The notes under the pieces are model-generated. The model ran no database searches. It was not told the origin of the DNA and was given only the letters and a program-made list of their open reading frames with translations. Shown here piece by piece: positions 1 through 12,399 of a stretch of 64,000 bases of DNA (position 1 is its first letter; every line of letters begins with the position of its first letter). The position numbers and the translations under genes were made by a program. Origin of the DNA: Macrostomum hystrix (Eukaryota; Platyhelminthes; Macrostomidae); assembly GCA_950097015.1 (NCBI GenBank), contig CATNEN010000039.1:16338501-16402500 (forward strand), read 5' to 3'.

Positions 1-3000
1 GAGCGTCTGGCAGTCTGGCGTCGGATGCTGGCTGCGAGGAGCCAGCCGAGGTTAGCAGCTATCGGGCCGAGTTCCTTGGAGAGTGGTGGCGAGTCTACGA
101 CACCTGCGTCCTGCCCAGACTGATCGCTACTGGTCATCATCATTCGGTAAGAACCGGTTTTAAAGATGACGAAGCTTTGTTTAACTGAATACAAAGCATA
201 GTTACTCACGCTGTTTACCTATTTTTGTGATTGTTTACTACGCTCGTAAATTATTTTAAAAGTATTGCGACGCACAGACAACAAGGTCAAGTCATGCTGA
301 TAAGATTACACTTTGTTTACTCCTCCAACTCAATAGTGCCTGTCCAAAGTGGAACGATAAGCTTTAGACAAAGTTCCCCTTGACTATTTGTTTCACACTT
401 GGCACGCGTGCAGAGTGTGCTAATGAATGTATTAACTCTTGCCTTGATATAGGCGCTGCTGTTGATTCATAAAATTTTTCCAGCACCAACCTGTTGAACT
501 AATAGCGTTAGTGTAACACCGGGTGGTGTATTCAGATTTTTATCTATTACGTTAGACTAATAAATATATTTGCTTGTTAATTGTTATCAGTAACCTAAAA
601 TAGTCGAAGCCAGTCCAGGCAAGTCAAATCTGGTGGTGCTACACACCATGCATAACATGCCGATTCGCTCGTTTGATTTTGTAACCCCTTAACCTTCCAT
701 TGAACGCCGCAACTATTTCGCTCATTGAATATTTAATTAGCTTTACTTAATAATTTAAGCAGGTTTGCTAGCTTAGCTTAAGTTTTTTCTAATGCAGGTA
801 TTCTACCGGCGGCTAAAACGTTGACCCGTCAAATGTTCCAAATGTTGTCGAATGTGTTCGTTGCTTTTTGGCCTTAGTTTGAGTTGGTTCAGTTGAGTTG
901 TGAGCTGGTTTACACCGCCATCACACCTCAAGATGTTGATTTTACTAGTACATGTAATAGTAGAAAGACAACGCTATTTTTCACCCTAGGGAAAGACTAC
1001 GGGGTATTCCAAATACCCCCTGCCTGCTTCACGATTAGATCCTATACCGAATGACCGATTTTCGTCAAAGTCCACCATATGGATCAAGATTTTCCGCTCT
1101 TGACGATAAGCTAACTTTCAAAGCCTTCCCCGAGTCAGCATCGTTCGGCGATTCTTGTCAAAGACCCTGGTGACAAGGCCAACTAACATTGCTATGTATA
1201 TACCTCTATGGCGAATCCATATTGGTTCAAAATAGTTAGCAATATAAGCCAATAAGAGCAGACATGGTTTCATAATGAAGTTCTGTAAGCAGAAAAATCT
1301 TGCCTATATTGGTGTTTTTTTATAACAGACACTCCGATGAGAATCATTGAATATCTCGACGATGCCGATGTTTTGTGATTCTTGAAGTTGCTTCATTGGA
1401 TAGAGCGGAAAATCTTAGCCCCATGTTCTGGGTTATCATGGCGATTGGTTGAATATTTTTGGAGATAATAATAATATAAAAATAATAATTGACACTAGAA
1501 CCAAGGGCCAGTGCAGGTGTTGTGTGTCAGGCACACTAGCAGGTGGGGACTGCACACTTAATGTGCTCCCCGGCTCTCTCGGACACCGGTTGACAGCCGC
1601 GTGTCAGCAATGGAATTTATTTTTCCAAACATATCGGCAGCATCCGAACCCCACTGAATTGCCGCACAGAACTGCTTTATTCCACGCCAGCCGGAGTTAT
1701 TATTACCCGACGAAATATCGGTACTCATTTGCAGCTGAGTAGACTGTGTGCACATCAGGGCAAAGCAGCTTGCCAAAGGCTGCACGAATAGTTCTAGACT
1801 AGGTCGGGAGTCGAACCCAGGACCATCTGATCCAGAGTCCGACACCTTACTGACTGATCTATCCGCCACCAGGAGGGTACAGAGAGATACAGAGAAAATG
1901 TATTTGAAATAGCCCTGTGGTCTTTCTCCTGTTACAATTTTATTTAAATTACAAGTATCTATTTTGGCTTCAATTATGTTTGATTGCAAACAAAGAAAAC
2001 TTTAATAATGCGTTATCCCATTTTCCATTCCCGACTTCCTCCTGATATTTAGCCGCCTCATCTCGTGGGCTGGCCACCAACGCATAATTACCCTCCTTCC
2101 AAGCCTCTATTGTCGGATGTAAACTTCAAATACGGCCCATTGTTTGTTCCGGCTGTTCCCAACAACGATTCCAATCATCAAAATCAGCAGCAGCAGCAGT
2201 TTGTGTGGCAGCACCAGTTGCCAACTCCCATGCCCTATCAGCCTCCATCGGATGTGGCAGCATTCTACGCTAATAGCTCAGAGGTTGACAACAGGCCCAT
2301 AGACTACTATTATTGCGCGCAGCCCAGAGACTTTACAACTCTCGATACTCACTACGCTGAGCCGCCGATGGGCCTAGTAGTTGCTGAAACTGGCGATCCG
2401 GGCATGGACGCCATGTACTCTGGTCAGGAATTCTGCGCTAGCATATCTAACACTGACACTGTCGCTGACGATAAGAAAGATTTTATAGATAACAAGCAAC
2501 AAAATCAGCAGGAATCTGTTGAAACTGTCAAAGTAGAACACAACGCTGATAGTTTTTCAAAGCGCGATGAAGATAAAACTCCGATGTTGAATAGTCAAGA
2601 GCCATCGCCTGATCCTACTGGTTATAGTAGCCAGATGGCCAAGTACAAGCCTGTTATTAGTCCGGCTAAGGCCAAACGACTAGCCATATTTCGAGCGATT
2701 TGCTCGCACCCCATTGAAGCGTCGTCCTTCGCTTCTCGTCGTTACCGGCATCGTCAGAAGTCTTCGCCAATACTAAGAAGCAATAGCGGTAGTAGCGATC
2801 AGTTGCGACATACAACTCGCGAAAAACTTCGTAGAAAATCCTCTGCCGATTCTAAAGACGGTAAAATAGATGCAGATGAAGATGCGGCATCTTCTGCCTC
2901 GACCAGTTCTCGATCGGAGACTGACGCCTCAAATTCCATTGTTTCTCGCTTGACACAGTCCCTGACACTAGCTGGTCAGAAGCTAGTTCCTAAAGATAAT

Positions 3001-4434
3001 CAAGAGCTCCATAGTTTGAGGCGTGCTCAGTTGGAGGGGCCGCCGCCTCCACCTGTTTCCACACCGATGGAATCTGAATTCGTATCAGCTAAGAGCGATA
3101 GTTTGAGCACGCAGTTGCCAAGTCGACGCGCACTTGGTCAGCGCTTGGCCAGCATAGCCACCAAGGAGAGCGCTCGAGTCGTCGATCGTAAAAAAGCTAA
3201 GGTTGATCGATTTAGATTTTGTTTTCACTTCGATTTAGAGCGTTCTTATCGTGCTGGTCTTTAAGAGAAACTTTATAAAGTGGTTGCTTCATCGTTTGCC
3301 CAATCTGAGACAGGTTGCTTTACTATGATATTTAACAAGTTTTTACTGTACACATGCTTGCATTGTCGCTTCATTACACATCATAAGCATCACTGACTAA
3401 ACAATTCTGGGCATTATGTGATTTTTGTGTGCTTTAATCATTTTTTTTACAAAGGAAGGAACTATTAGAAGTTGCTTAACTCTTTAATAACTGGTCAATC
3501 AATTCATCATATATTTAGGTTATCGTCATTAACAATTTTGTAACTATCATAAATAATGCAAGTGTTGCATGCTTTGATTACACGCAATTCAAATTCAAAG
3601 AAAATTATAAAAATTCAGCTTGGCAATCTGATTGTTCAAAGCTTTAAACAATGAAAATTTCCAACATTTGATTTATTCAAAAGCCCATTTCTAATTATTA
3701 GCACCTAACTAGATTTTTGTTGTCTTGACCACGTAGTTAGATGCGTTGCTATTGTAAAATGTAAAGTCAATAAGTTAATTTTCCTTCTTACGTTGATCAC
3801 TGCTTCTTTTTCATTTCGAACTGCTTTTTGTCGTAAATACATGCTTGCAGGAAATTTTCAGCTTCAATGATCACAAAACATGGGAGACGTAGCTTTAGAA
3901 GCCTGACGTTGAGAAGTGACAATGATCACAAAACAAATAGTGTGTCTTAGAGCTGCAGCTTTCCTGTTTAGTTTCCTGCAGCTCTCTGAGATTTGACGCA
4001 CAGGCAGTCAGGTAATAGAACTTGTTAACTCTAATTAGCCAGATAAGTGCAGTTATTTACTAGAAAAATGATATGCCTAGTTTTGAGCAATGGATCGAAT
4101 AACTATGAACTATATATTATACTGGAGTGTATAGAGATCAAGAGCTGTCAAACTTTATACTTTTTCTAAATTACCTAAACTCACCATATACACCTGTTTC
4201 ATTGCTCTCGTTGACACAGTTTATAGTAGCTTTATAATAACTAGCTTTTAATTAAAAAATCGAGTGGCTGACTTACCGACAGTTTACTTACTCCAGGCCA
4301 GCCCACCCAGCGCCGGCTCGTCGGACCGCAACCATCGGCTGGCCTGGGAGCGCGGAGAGGCGGATTATCGCGGCAGGGACGGCTTCAGCTCGGTGCTGGA
4401 CCGGCTCAGACAGTTTGTGGACGACTTGGACTAA
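1..4434 (+). CDS. Unrecognised Gln/Ser-rich protein, 3' part of gene (3 exons visible)
   Basis: The 5' end lies outside the window. Exon <1-146 is open in the frame starting at base 3 and reads ...YRAEFLGEWWRVYDTCVLPR..., ending at a good donor (GTAAGA at 147). The next exon starts at 2053 after an AG and continues the frame without a shift. It is low-complexity: a QQQQQ run, many Ser/Thr, a basic stretch (RRYRHRQKSS near 2735) and PPPPPV near 3045. The frame stays open to 3264, but its last 20 codons look like AT-rich intron, so I place the donor near 3201 (AAG|GTTGAT, weak). The last exon, 4297-4434, follows CTCCAG, is in phase and ends with an amphipathic acidic tail (FSSVLDRLRQFVDDLD, stop). 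I recognise no family. The composition suggests a mostly disordered regulatory or scaffold protein with short conserved ends. The first two exons are well supported; the donor of exon 2 is uncertain. Confidence 0.6.
1325..1425 (-). repeat. Decayed fragment of the piggyBac-like MITE family
   Basis: On the minus strand this contains the string CCGCTCTATCC-ATGAA-CAACTTC-AGAATCACAAAACA followed by GTCGAGATATT-AATG. The same order is found at 62370-62490, and its second half in the intact copy at 36865-37431. No terminal repeats remain here. Confidence 0.4.
1465..1885 (-). repeat. tRNA-derived SINE, antisense, in intron of the first gene
   Basis: Read on the minus strand, 1885-1795 resembles a tRNA, with a box-B-like GGTTCGACTCC. 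About 300 bp of unrelated body follow and end in an A/T simple tail at 1465-1495 (ATT repeats). Head, body and simple tail in this order fit a SINE. Open frames on either strand here are incidental. Confidence 0.55.
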
Positions 4435-6338
4435 TGCCTGAGTTAGATACTCACTTTAAACTTTTGCTAATTATTTGCAACCTACCTGCATTAGACTACT
4501 AACAGTAGGTCAGTTTAGCGGAAATCATAGTACTTGATTGGTACCAAGAAGGTTGCAGTCCGCGCTACATTTCAAACCAAAAAGGTTTCAACCATTCGAA
4601 TCGTTAAAAAATAAGTAGTAGTTAGGTAAGAACGTTTTATTAATTAAGCATTTAGCTAATTTTACAAAATCATTCATTCAATTTTCTTGTTATTTAGCAA
4701 AAAATGATTTCGTCAATTTGATAGAACTAATTTACAGTTTATTCTAACCACTTAAAATAGTATTTTTCTCGTCGTCGCTGTTGCGAAATATCCGTGAACT
4801 TGAATTATGAACTGTCCATCTAACAGCTGGAAAAGTTTTTTAATTTTTATTGCCCTATCTACTATCTACTTGTTTGTACCCGAGTGACTAGGCTGTTTAG
4901 AATATTGCTTTCCATTTTTTGTGCCAGGATAATGTCGGCGCAAACAAATTGCTCAATAGATTTTTCTGGTTTCTGATTCTGTGTGCAATTTTTATCTCAT
5001 TCGTAATTAATCAGTCGTTTTTTATCGTTTCGAAATTTTTCATTCAGTCATTCATTGTCCTCATTAAACTGTAATGTTGTTATCTCATTCGTTCAAACCT
5101 TCGTGAACTACAATGATTTATCACGTATTGTGGCGTCGTTCTATCGTGTTTATTCTAAGAAGTTTTAACCTTCAGACTGCTGCTTAATAGCTGCTAGAAA
5201 CAATTGAAATTCCGTTGTCACTGTTCTAGTTAATACACGTAATTTATTCCTAACTTTGAGTGCTGTGTTTTTAGATAAATTCTTTAGTTCTAGTTAATTT
5301 AGTCTTTTTCATTATTGCTTTTAGTCAACTCATTCTCACCGCAAATGTTGTTTACTAAATTACAATCTGACTTCTGCCACTACTTGTGCAGCTGCAGGTA
5401 CACTAGAAATATATTTAAATACAAATGAAAACCCCTAGTTTTTTAGCAGCTTTTCTCTGTTATAGACATCATGATGTTATATGTTATAGGCAAACAGCAG
5501 ATTCATTTCGTTCGTTGTTTTTTATAAATACTCGTACTGCGATTGCTGACGCCATAGCCAGAACTTTCTACCAGTCGTTACTCTCACTGCCAGTCAGCCT
5601 CATCTCTACCAGTCACTCTCCTCTCACTGCCAGTCACTCTCCTCTCACTGCCAGTCAGCCTCATCTCTACCAGTCACTCTCGATCGTCTCTGCCACTCAC
5701 TCCCATCACTGCCAGTCACTCTCCTCTCTGCCAGTCACTCTCCTTCCCCTTTCTCTACCAGTCACTCTCCTCTCACTGCCAGTCAGCCTCCTCTCTGCCA
5801 GTCACTCGCCTTTCCTGCCATCCTTGCAGTAGATAAAATTTTTCCTGTTGCCTAGTTTTTAGCTGAGTTCCTTGAGCTCGTAGTACAGATCGAATTGTCC
5901 CTTAGTACGCTCGTACTATTGTATTCACGACAGGCTGCTTTAACAATGCAAAATTCACCGATATCGATCGGAAGAAACAAACTGCAAACTGAGGGATTGG
6001 TTTAAGTTGGCAGAAAGACAGTTTTTTATTGTCTTTGCAAACGAAAGCTGCATGGGCTATTCCACGTTGCCCTAAGTATAACAGCTCTGGGCTTTCTCGC
6101 TCTTAGATTGCATATCGACCGGTCATACTATTTAAGCATGGGATGGGTATCTTTTCTTTACAGTAATACTCCACCTTTTAGTACAATGGTTACGTTTCTA
6201 GCCAACGAGACGCGTTTATTATTGTCATGGCAACATTGTTCAAAACTTTCACATTTTATATCGACAGGTCGATCTATTTAATCCGGGAAGCAGTATTTGA
6301 GCTTTGAGCTATTCCCAATTAGCACTCAATTAAATTGG
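4435..6338. other. AT-rich spacer with a degenerate minisatellite (5567-5823)
   Basis: No gene is supportable. From 5567 to 5823 the motif CACTGCCAGTCACTCTCCTCT recurs with variation. It makes an open frame from 5425, but that translation is repeat-driven (SHSPLTASHSPL). The rest is AT-rich DNA between the end of the first gene and the lectin-like gene. Confidence 0.6.
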
Positions 6339-7189
6339 ATGTGCAAGCAAATTGCTTATTTGATGCATCTACCTCTGCTGGCATTGCTGCTGCTGTTGCT
6401 GCTGCATCCAGCGGTCCTGCAAACTGACTGTCGCCTTCCATCCCATCCTCACCTTCAACTGCGTGTCTCCAATCTATCAGCAGGTGCTCAATCTCGGCAT
6501 CTCGGCCTGCGCACTAAACTGCGGAGCAGCTCCGAGATGCCGAGCCTTCGCCATGATGGAGCCCTCGCCGATGTGGGCCGAGCCCGGCTGCCTGCTCTTT
6601 ACTTTCGACGCTTGCAGTTCGCAGCCGCTGGTTGATCCGAACTCGTGGAGCCGCGGCTGCAGGAACAGATCGAGGCTTCGAGTTTATGTGAAGCAGTCGG
6701 AGGGTCTGGAGCAGGGTCGATTGTGTCCCGCCGACTATCGATGGGTGAGCGGCGTCAACGGCAGCCAGTTCAAAGGATCGCTGTACAAGGCTGCTAGTGG
6801 AGGTCAGCTAGCCAGCTGGGCTTCTCAAGCCGCCAGCTGTCGGACCTTCGCAAAAGGCTCAGGCGGGTCCTCGATACCGTTGACGAAGCTGGCCGACGTC
6901 CACAGCCTTGAGGAGATTCAGGATCTGATGTTGGCCATCAGCCTCCAAGGTAGCAGCGAAATCTGGGTGGGCGCTGCACCCTTGGCCAAACACGAGCTGG
7001 CTTTGGACCGACTGCGGCTGGCCACTGCCTAAGCTGGGCACTAGCAGCGGCGGTCTCTGGTTCTCGGGTGGGCCGAACGACGGATTTAAGATGAGCCTAC
7101 GGGCTAGGATTTTCAACGCTCTTCTGGACGATAAAATTAATACAACTGCTTTTTACGGAGCCTGCGAGTGTGTCGATGTGTTTTCTTAG
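6339..7189 (+). CDS. Secreted PAN/C-type-lectin-like protein, with a frame break
   Basis: The ATG at 6339 opens a classical signal peptide (MCKQIAYLMHLPLLALLLLL, then LLHPA). The body lies in another frame and is reached by a short intron, best 6414-6480: the interval is pyrimidine-rich and ends ATCTATCAG, and phase 0 is kept, but the donor (GTCCTG) is poor. The body starts with a Cys-rich PAN/apple-like segment (CALNCGAAPRCRAF...GCLLFTFDAC). A C-type-lectin-like fold follows from about CPADYRW (6735), with EEIQDLM and EIWVGAAP. At 7030 the frame hits TAA. Dropping one base restores KLGTSSGGLWFSGGPNDGF...YGACECVDVFS and a stop at 7187-7189; the WFSGGPND core and terminal ACEC are what a C-type lectin domain needs. 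Several usual disulphide cysteines are absent. It is an extracellular protein. It is either a recent pseudogene or an assembly indel; an ATTAAA lies at 7254. Confidence 0.62.
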
Positions 7190-10100
7190 TTTTCACCTGT
7201 TTCTTAGGTAATTAGCTAAACTACATATGTAGCTCGTATATAAACTGTAAGCTATTAAAAAGTACAGCATCATATTTTGAATGGCTGATTCTGAAGAATC
7301 TGCACTTTTCAATATTGATTTGCAATTGCACGTGCGAGTGCTGCATGAACAAACAATTTGGTGTGCTCTTCAGACAATGGGCACAATTGATCATAAAAAT
7401 TTAAAATTGTTAAAAACTTTTTTAACGTTAAATTTAAATTTTTGTATTTTAGTATCGTTTGTTTTTTAGTGATCGAGCTATGATGATATGGAACAATTGT
7501 AGAGTTCAAAGGCTAAAATAATCTGTAATAATTTTTTAACCATTATCAGCTTTTATATATTTTTGTTATTTTATTTATTACATGAACATTTTTAACATAA
7601 TCTAAAGCTTCATTAATCGCGCTTTTAATTAAAACGTCCACTTGAAAGTGACTTTCGATAGCCCACTAACAAATCTTACCATGCCACAAATCAAATGAAT
7701 TTCTTATTTAGCTATTTTTTAACTAACCAAATAAGAACGCACAATTAATAATAGCTTTCATTTTTTAGCGACCTAATATTTCCAATGCTATACTTAATCC
7801 TCTTGATTGCCTTGCTAAAACACGATTGACTGTGCAGAAAACAAATTTCATTTATTACTTTTTCATTCTTGCCTACCCGGTGCCCAAGCTGCTGTGACGA
7901 TTAAATGACGAAGACAGAAATCCGTGGCGGCGACAATTAGAGTTCACTTCAGTCTAGCGTCAGTTCAATTATGTGGTGTAGCGGTAGCACTTTATTATCG
8001 TGGTGCACTGGGATGCACGACAAGCAGAGTAAAGAAAGTAAGGTGCAGGAGCTCAACAATAGTAATAGCAATGACAGCACGGCGAGGCGAAGATAGGAAA
8101 TAGTGCGCGAAGTTAGGACGGACACGAGAAGCCGAGCAGTGGGCAGGGCTAACAGGCAGAATATTCTCAGAACAATAACAAGTGGACAACCAGTGGACAA
8201 ACAGGAACACGAGAAGAGAAGGGGGACAGACCGGCAGTGGAGTGCACAGGTGGACAAGTGGAGCGCGAGCGGGCCTAAAGCCCTTAATTAAATAAGCTTA
8301 GTAAACTGCAGAACAGGGCGATCGATAACTTCTGGAAACTGGCTCCAGCCAATGAGCGTGTAAGTACACTGGTCTGGGCAGACGACAAATTTAATTAGAC
8401 ACTAGCAAAACCAAGCTGTGGCAGCGCGATGTGCACTAACGCCTACTAGCAGTAACACTCTAAGAATTACAGCTTAACCATACGAAACTGAGAATTGGGT
8501 GAAAACCAGATGACATCAGTAAAACGGCCCTAGTTAGTACACACGTAAATTAGCTATGTAAATTAACACGTAAATTAAATTGCTAGGGGCGCTTTCAACA
8601 AGTGACAACGTCACACTGCAATCAAGGACCACTAGGAGTGGTCTACTCCTAGTACAGTGGTCCTTGGCTGCAATTTGGTCAGCTTCATTCGACGCCATCA
8701 TATCGTTGAATACGACGCCTCCCTGCCTGATCCGATCGACACCTCGTCACTTGTGCTACGAGGCGACACGGGCGCTGGCTGGCGCATGGATTCGATCGCA
8801 CCACAACGATAATTAAGTACCTCTCAATCACTGGTTTTGCTTGGCTATACCGACAACTTATCGCCCAGATTTCCTCATCAGTTAAATGCACCCAGTCAGT
8901 CACTAGTCACTGATCGTGTGTATTCAAAGCATTAGGGCAAATCTAGAAATGATTGCATTTTTGTGTCTAAAAACTTTTGATTCTTTGGTCGAATTAAACT
9001 TTAACTCATTCGACGCGAGAATTTCAACATGGAGCAACGATAGGTGACATTTACAAGCACGAAAACGAAGTTTTCATTCGAATTTTATTAAATTTGTTTG
9101 TTTTAGCTTTGCATGGTTTAAAATTTTACTCGCCTAATATATGCCTGCAAGCGTCAGTTTAGGTTACATTTGTGCCATTTTCATTGTCTCTGGGACAAAC
9201 ACAAACGTTAAAATTTCCGATTTTTTTGCCATACGATACGTGGTTGGAGTCCGTATCAAACTCTCAAAGGAAATTTTCTGATTCCAGATATTTTATGCTT
9301 TAGAGGCAAAAATGTGGCGTCAGTTAGTTTTTTTGCAGACAAGAAGCTTGCCATCATTACAAATAAAGTAATAACGAAAATATATCATGCAAATATTATC
9401 TATCCAAGTAGTAAATTTGATTACTTTCTATAAATACATCTGCGCATTTCTGTCAATTTTCAGCTTCAGATATTGTATATCAACGAGGGAATGGCGTCAG
9501 TAAGGTTACACAAAAATTAACGGACATTGAATTCTTGTTACTCAGGTGCGGATTTCTTGTTGAAATCCTGAGACAAAGCATGGTTAAAATATTTCAGATG
9601 CTTAGCTTTCTAAATTCCAAGCACGATTGTGCAAAACTCACAGTTTTAGTATCAGAAAATTCAATTGAAAAAAACCAGTGCATACGTACGGACATGTAAA
9701 TTAGCATGAATAGATCGCTACCTAAATAATTGCAATTCTAAATTTTAAGAAAAGTCTTTGAAGCTTCATTTTGTTCCAAAACGTTGTAGACAATCATTTA
9801 TACAGTTTCTATTTCGGTTTAGGTTAAAAATTTGTGCTCAAAGATCGATATTTTTAGGAGAAATTTACTATGGACATGTTGCTTTATTTTTGTGCAGATC
9901 GTTTCGAATTTACCCATTAGATGCATAATCGTTTAAAACGTAGTACTAAGGATTTGTTATTGCAAATTAAAAAACGATTTTTCGTCTTTTTCTTTTATTT
10001 TCTAGGACTCATGAGTATTTTATTGAATCATGAATCATAGGCTACCATACATTGCATCGTTCGAGACTTCGAGTCATAAGTCTCTTCGATCATTGTAAAT

Positions 10101-10509
10101 TAAATGATAATAATGTAACATCAAAACTTCAAGTTCTATAGACTTAGGCTTAGCAAATAATTACTAGTGTGTCTACTTCTTCAACTGCTATAAAAAACTT
10201 GCACAGGTATTAGGGCCCAAACACTCATTTTCTGCCAAAAAACTATTTGATTTTGACATTGTCCAATATTTTTGGCAGCTTTATCATATCTAACCTTTAG
10301 GGTAGGAATATTAGCATAGTCAATAAATAACATTAGGTTTTAATATTATCTAATTTGCTATATATTTCCTTTAAAGCTTTGAATAAATATTCTAGTCAAT
10401 TATTAATATTTTAGAATACAATCCACTTCAGTAACAACTGTTTTGGCCATTGAATAATGACTTACAGTTAAATTCGTCATAACTTTGAAGTAGGCCTAGT
10501 AAATTTTAT
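7190..10509. other. Gene-poor region; nothing clearly coding
   Basis: This is AT-rich DNA except for GC-richer patches at about 7870-8290 and 8580-8820. A minus-strand open frame (8903-8685, ...DEEIWAISCRYSQAKP...) covers the second patch but shows no motif I can name. The patches may be old transposon pieces. No terminal repeats or tRNA genes were seen. Confidence 0.5.
8623..8666. repeat. 44-nt imperfect hairpin
   Basis: The left arm CAAGGACCACTAGGAGT pairs with the right arm ACTCCTAGT-(ACAGT)-GGTCCTTG around a short loop, leaving one 5-nt bulge. The stem is about 17 bp. It lies in the GC-rich patch of an otherwise AT-rich spacer. Confidence 0.6.
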
Positions 10510-10926
10510 GGCAGTTGTTATTTGTTTGTCCAGTTAACCGGACAAATAGCCATTTGATTATTCGAGGTTAACCGAGGTTGTAGGGGTTGTATAGCGCTAC
10601 CACGAGAACCTCTATCATTTGTAAGATAAAATAATTAACAAGCTGCAAAAGGACAGTCATTCAGATTTGAAGTTTGTGTCTCAAATTATTTTCGTTTATC
10701 AACTAATTAAAAAATTAATACCTTTTCCAGAAATTTGGTTGTTTCAGGGACTAACTTAGTTCAAGGGTATAGTTTGGTCTTTGTGAGGTCAAAGACTCAA
10801 GATGGCTATTAGCAGGGTAAGAGTGGTCTTTGGGAGGATCGTTGCTCACTGCTCATTGAAAGGGGAGAAATTAAGTCCTTGGGTGGTTAACCGGTTAACC
10901 TGTTAACCAGACGAATAACAACTACC
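10510..10926. mobile_element. Small inverted-repeat element (MITE-like), about 417 bp
   Basis: The left end GGCAGTTGTTATTTGTTTG and the reverse complement of the right end (GGGTAGTTGTTATTCGTCTG) match over about 20 bp with few differences. Both ends run on into GTTAACC repeats. There is no coding capacity. The target duplication is unclear, so the superfamily is not assigned. The left end also folds on itself (TTTGTCC/GGACAAA). Confidence 0.5.
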
Positions 10927-11580
10927 CATGAGCTATAGGCCTAGCCCCTAACTATGTTGAGCAATATTTTACATAGAGTATTTTAAATACAGTTTTTTGC
11001 TTTGTGTATTTTGTTTTCACTTCTGTCTGTTGCAATTTAAACTTAAGTTTTCATACTATATACACAGTAGCCACAAATTTGTGCTTTCTTATTATTACTC
11101 TCAATTCTATTAAATAAATACTTAGACTTAGGTCTTAGGCCTATATTAAATGTATGAACAACTTGATTTTGAATGTGAAACATTTAAAATACCACAACAT
11201 AGGAATTTACAATAATGACCATTCCCACAATACATAAATTATACTGTAACAAGTTCTATATATCAGATCAAATTAGATCAATTGTTACCATTCTAGGCTA
11301 GTACCAGTCTTTAGGCCTAGTATGCCATTAGATCAACATCACTTATAATAGAAATCAGTCAGCTTATTGCCTAAAAAACTAAAAGTTACAAAAGTTATAG
11401 AAATTTATATTATAAATCTGTTGTAACATGTTAGTTTAAATCACTTTATTTTGAATTGCCAGCCCATCTAATAACAATGAGTTCAACAAACTCAGACAAG
11501 GTGACTAATGTGAAAATCATATAAATAAAGTGCAAATTTAGACAATTTAAAGACATTTCAATGAAATCACCTATGGTAGG

Positions 11581-12391
11581 CCATAGTCAGGAAGGTGTCC
11601 GTACGCCGGAATTTTCCGGCGTACATAAGCCCCCCCCAAAAAAAAATGGCGTACAGTTTCGCGTACATGCGGTCCGAAAAATGGAGTACAGAGTTCTTGG
11701 CGTACACAACACAGTTTTCACATGCAAAAATCTGTCCAAAAATCGGCCTACAATATTTGCATGTGATTGGCGTAAGAACAAACATTTAAAAAACCTGCAA
11801 ACAACCCAATTACTTCAACAAAGTATTGTATATCGTTCAATTTTAGTGAATTGGTAAATCTATTTTCATCTTTAAAACGCTGAAATTACGTAAATTTTAA
11901 ATCTGATTTATTGTTAACAAAACTTTACTAAAGTTTTGTGTAAGTCAGTTATTTATTTTAACTTATTAACTAATTCTGTACAATAATTACTTTAGTATTT
12001 TAGATTTCTTCACGTTACAACAGATGACATACAGGTAAGTTAAGATTTAAGTTGCAAATTTCGCGCATTTGCAGTTTTATTTTATTACATTTGTTAGCAA
12101 TTTCGTCGTCTTGCAAGAAGTATGAATCTAGCAAAGTGATTGATCGGCGCCGGGAACAGGGTATTCGGTGTCCGTTCGTCGGAGCCGATAAGTCTCTGTC
12201 AGAATCGTTGTCTGAAAACAAATGAACTTTTTAATGGGTAATTAATACATAAATTTTAAATCTGTAAATTGCAGCATTTTTTTGGGTCCTCAATTTTGGC
12301 GTACGCTTTTTTGGGCTATTCAATTTTGGCGTACACAACATTTTTTCTTAATTTTCATTCCGGCGTACACTGGACACCTTCCTGACTATGG
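11581..12391. mobile_element. hAT-like MITE, 811 bp, with 8-bp target duplication
   Basis: Perfect 20-bp terminal inverted repeats CCATAGTCAGGAAGGTGTCC (11581-11600 and complement at 12372-12391) are flanked by the 8-bp direct repeat ATGGTAGG (11573-11580 and 12392-12399). An 8-bp duplication is typical of hAT transposons; other 8-bp families cannot be excluded. Inside each end the motif GGCGTACA recurs several times (near 11617, 11650, 11664, 11698 and 12298, 12331, 12362), like the subterminal binding sites of hAT transposases. A perfect palindrome GTACGCCGGAATTTTCCGGC... sits at 11601-11624. No transposase is present; a 68-codon minus-strand frame (12221-12015) is the only candidate coding remnant. 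Confidence 0.82.
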
Positions 12392-12399
12392 ATGGTAGG

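Noticed and set aside
5425-5832. 135-codon frame with repeated SHSPLTAS
   Set aside because: Minisatellite-driven; the non-repeat start has no recognisable domain.
11561-11857. Overlapping frames at the left end of the hAT-like MITE
   Set aside because: They arise from the GGCGTACA repeats and TIR, not from a transposase.
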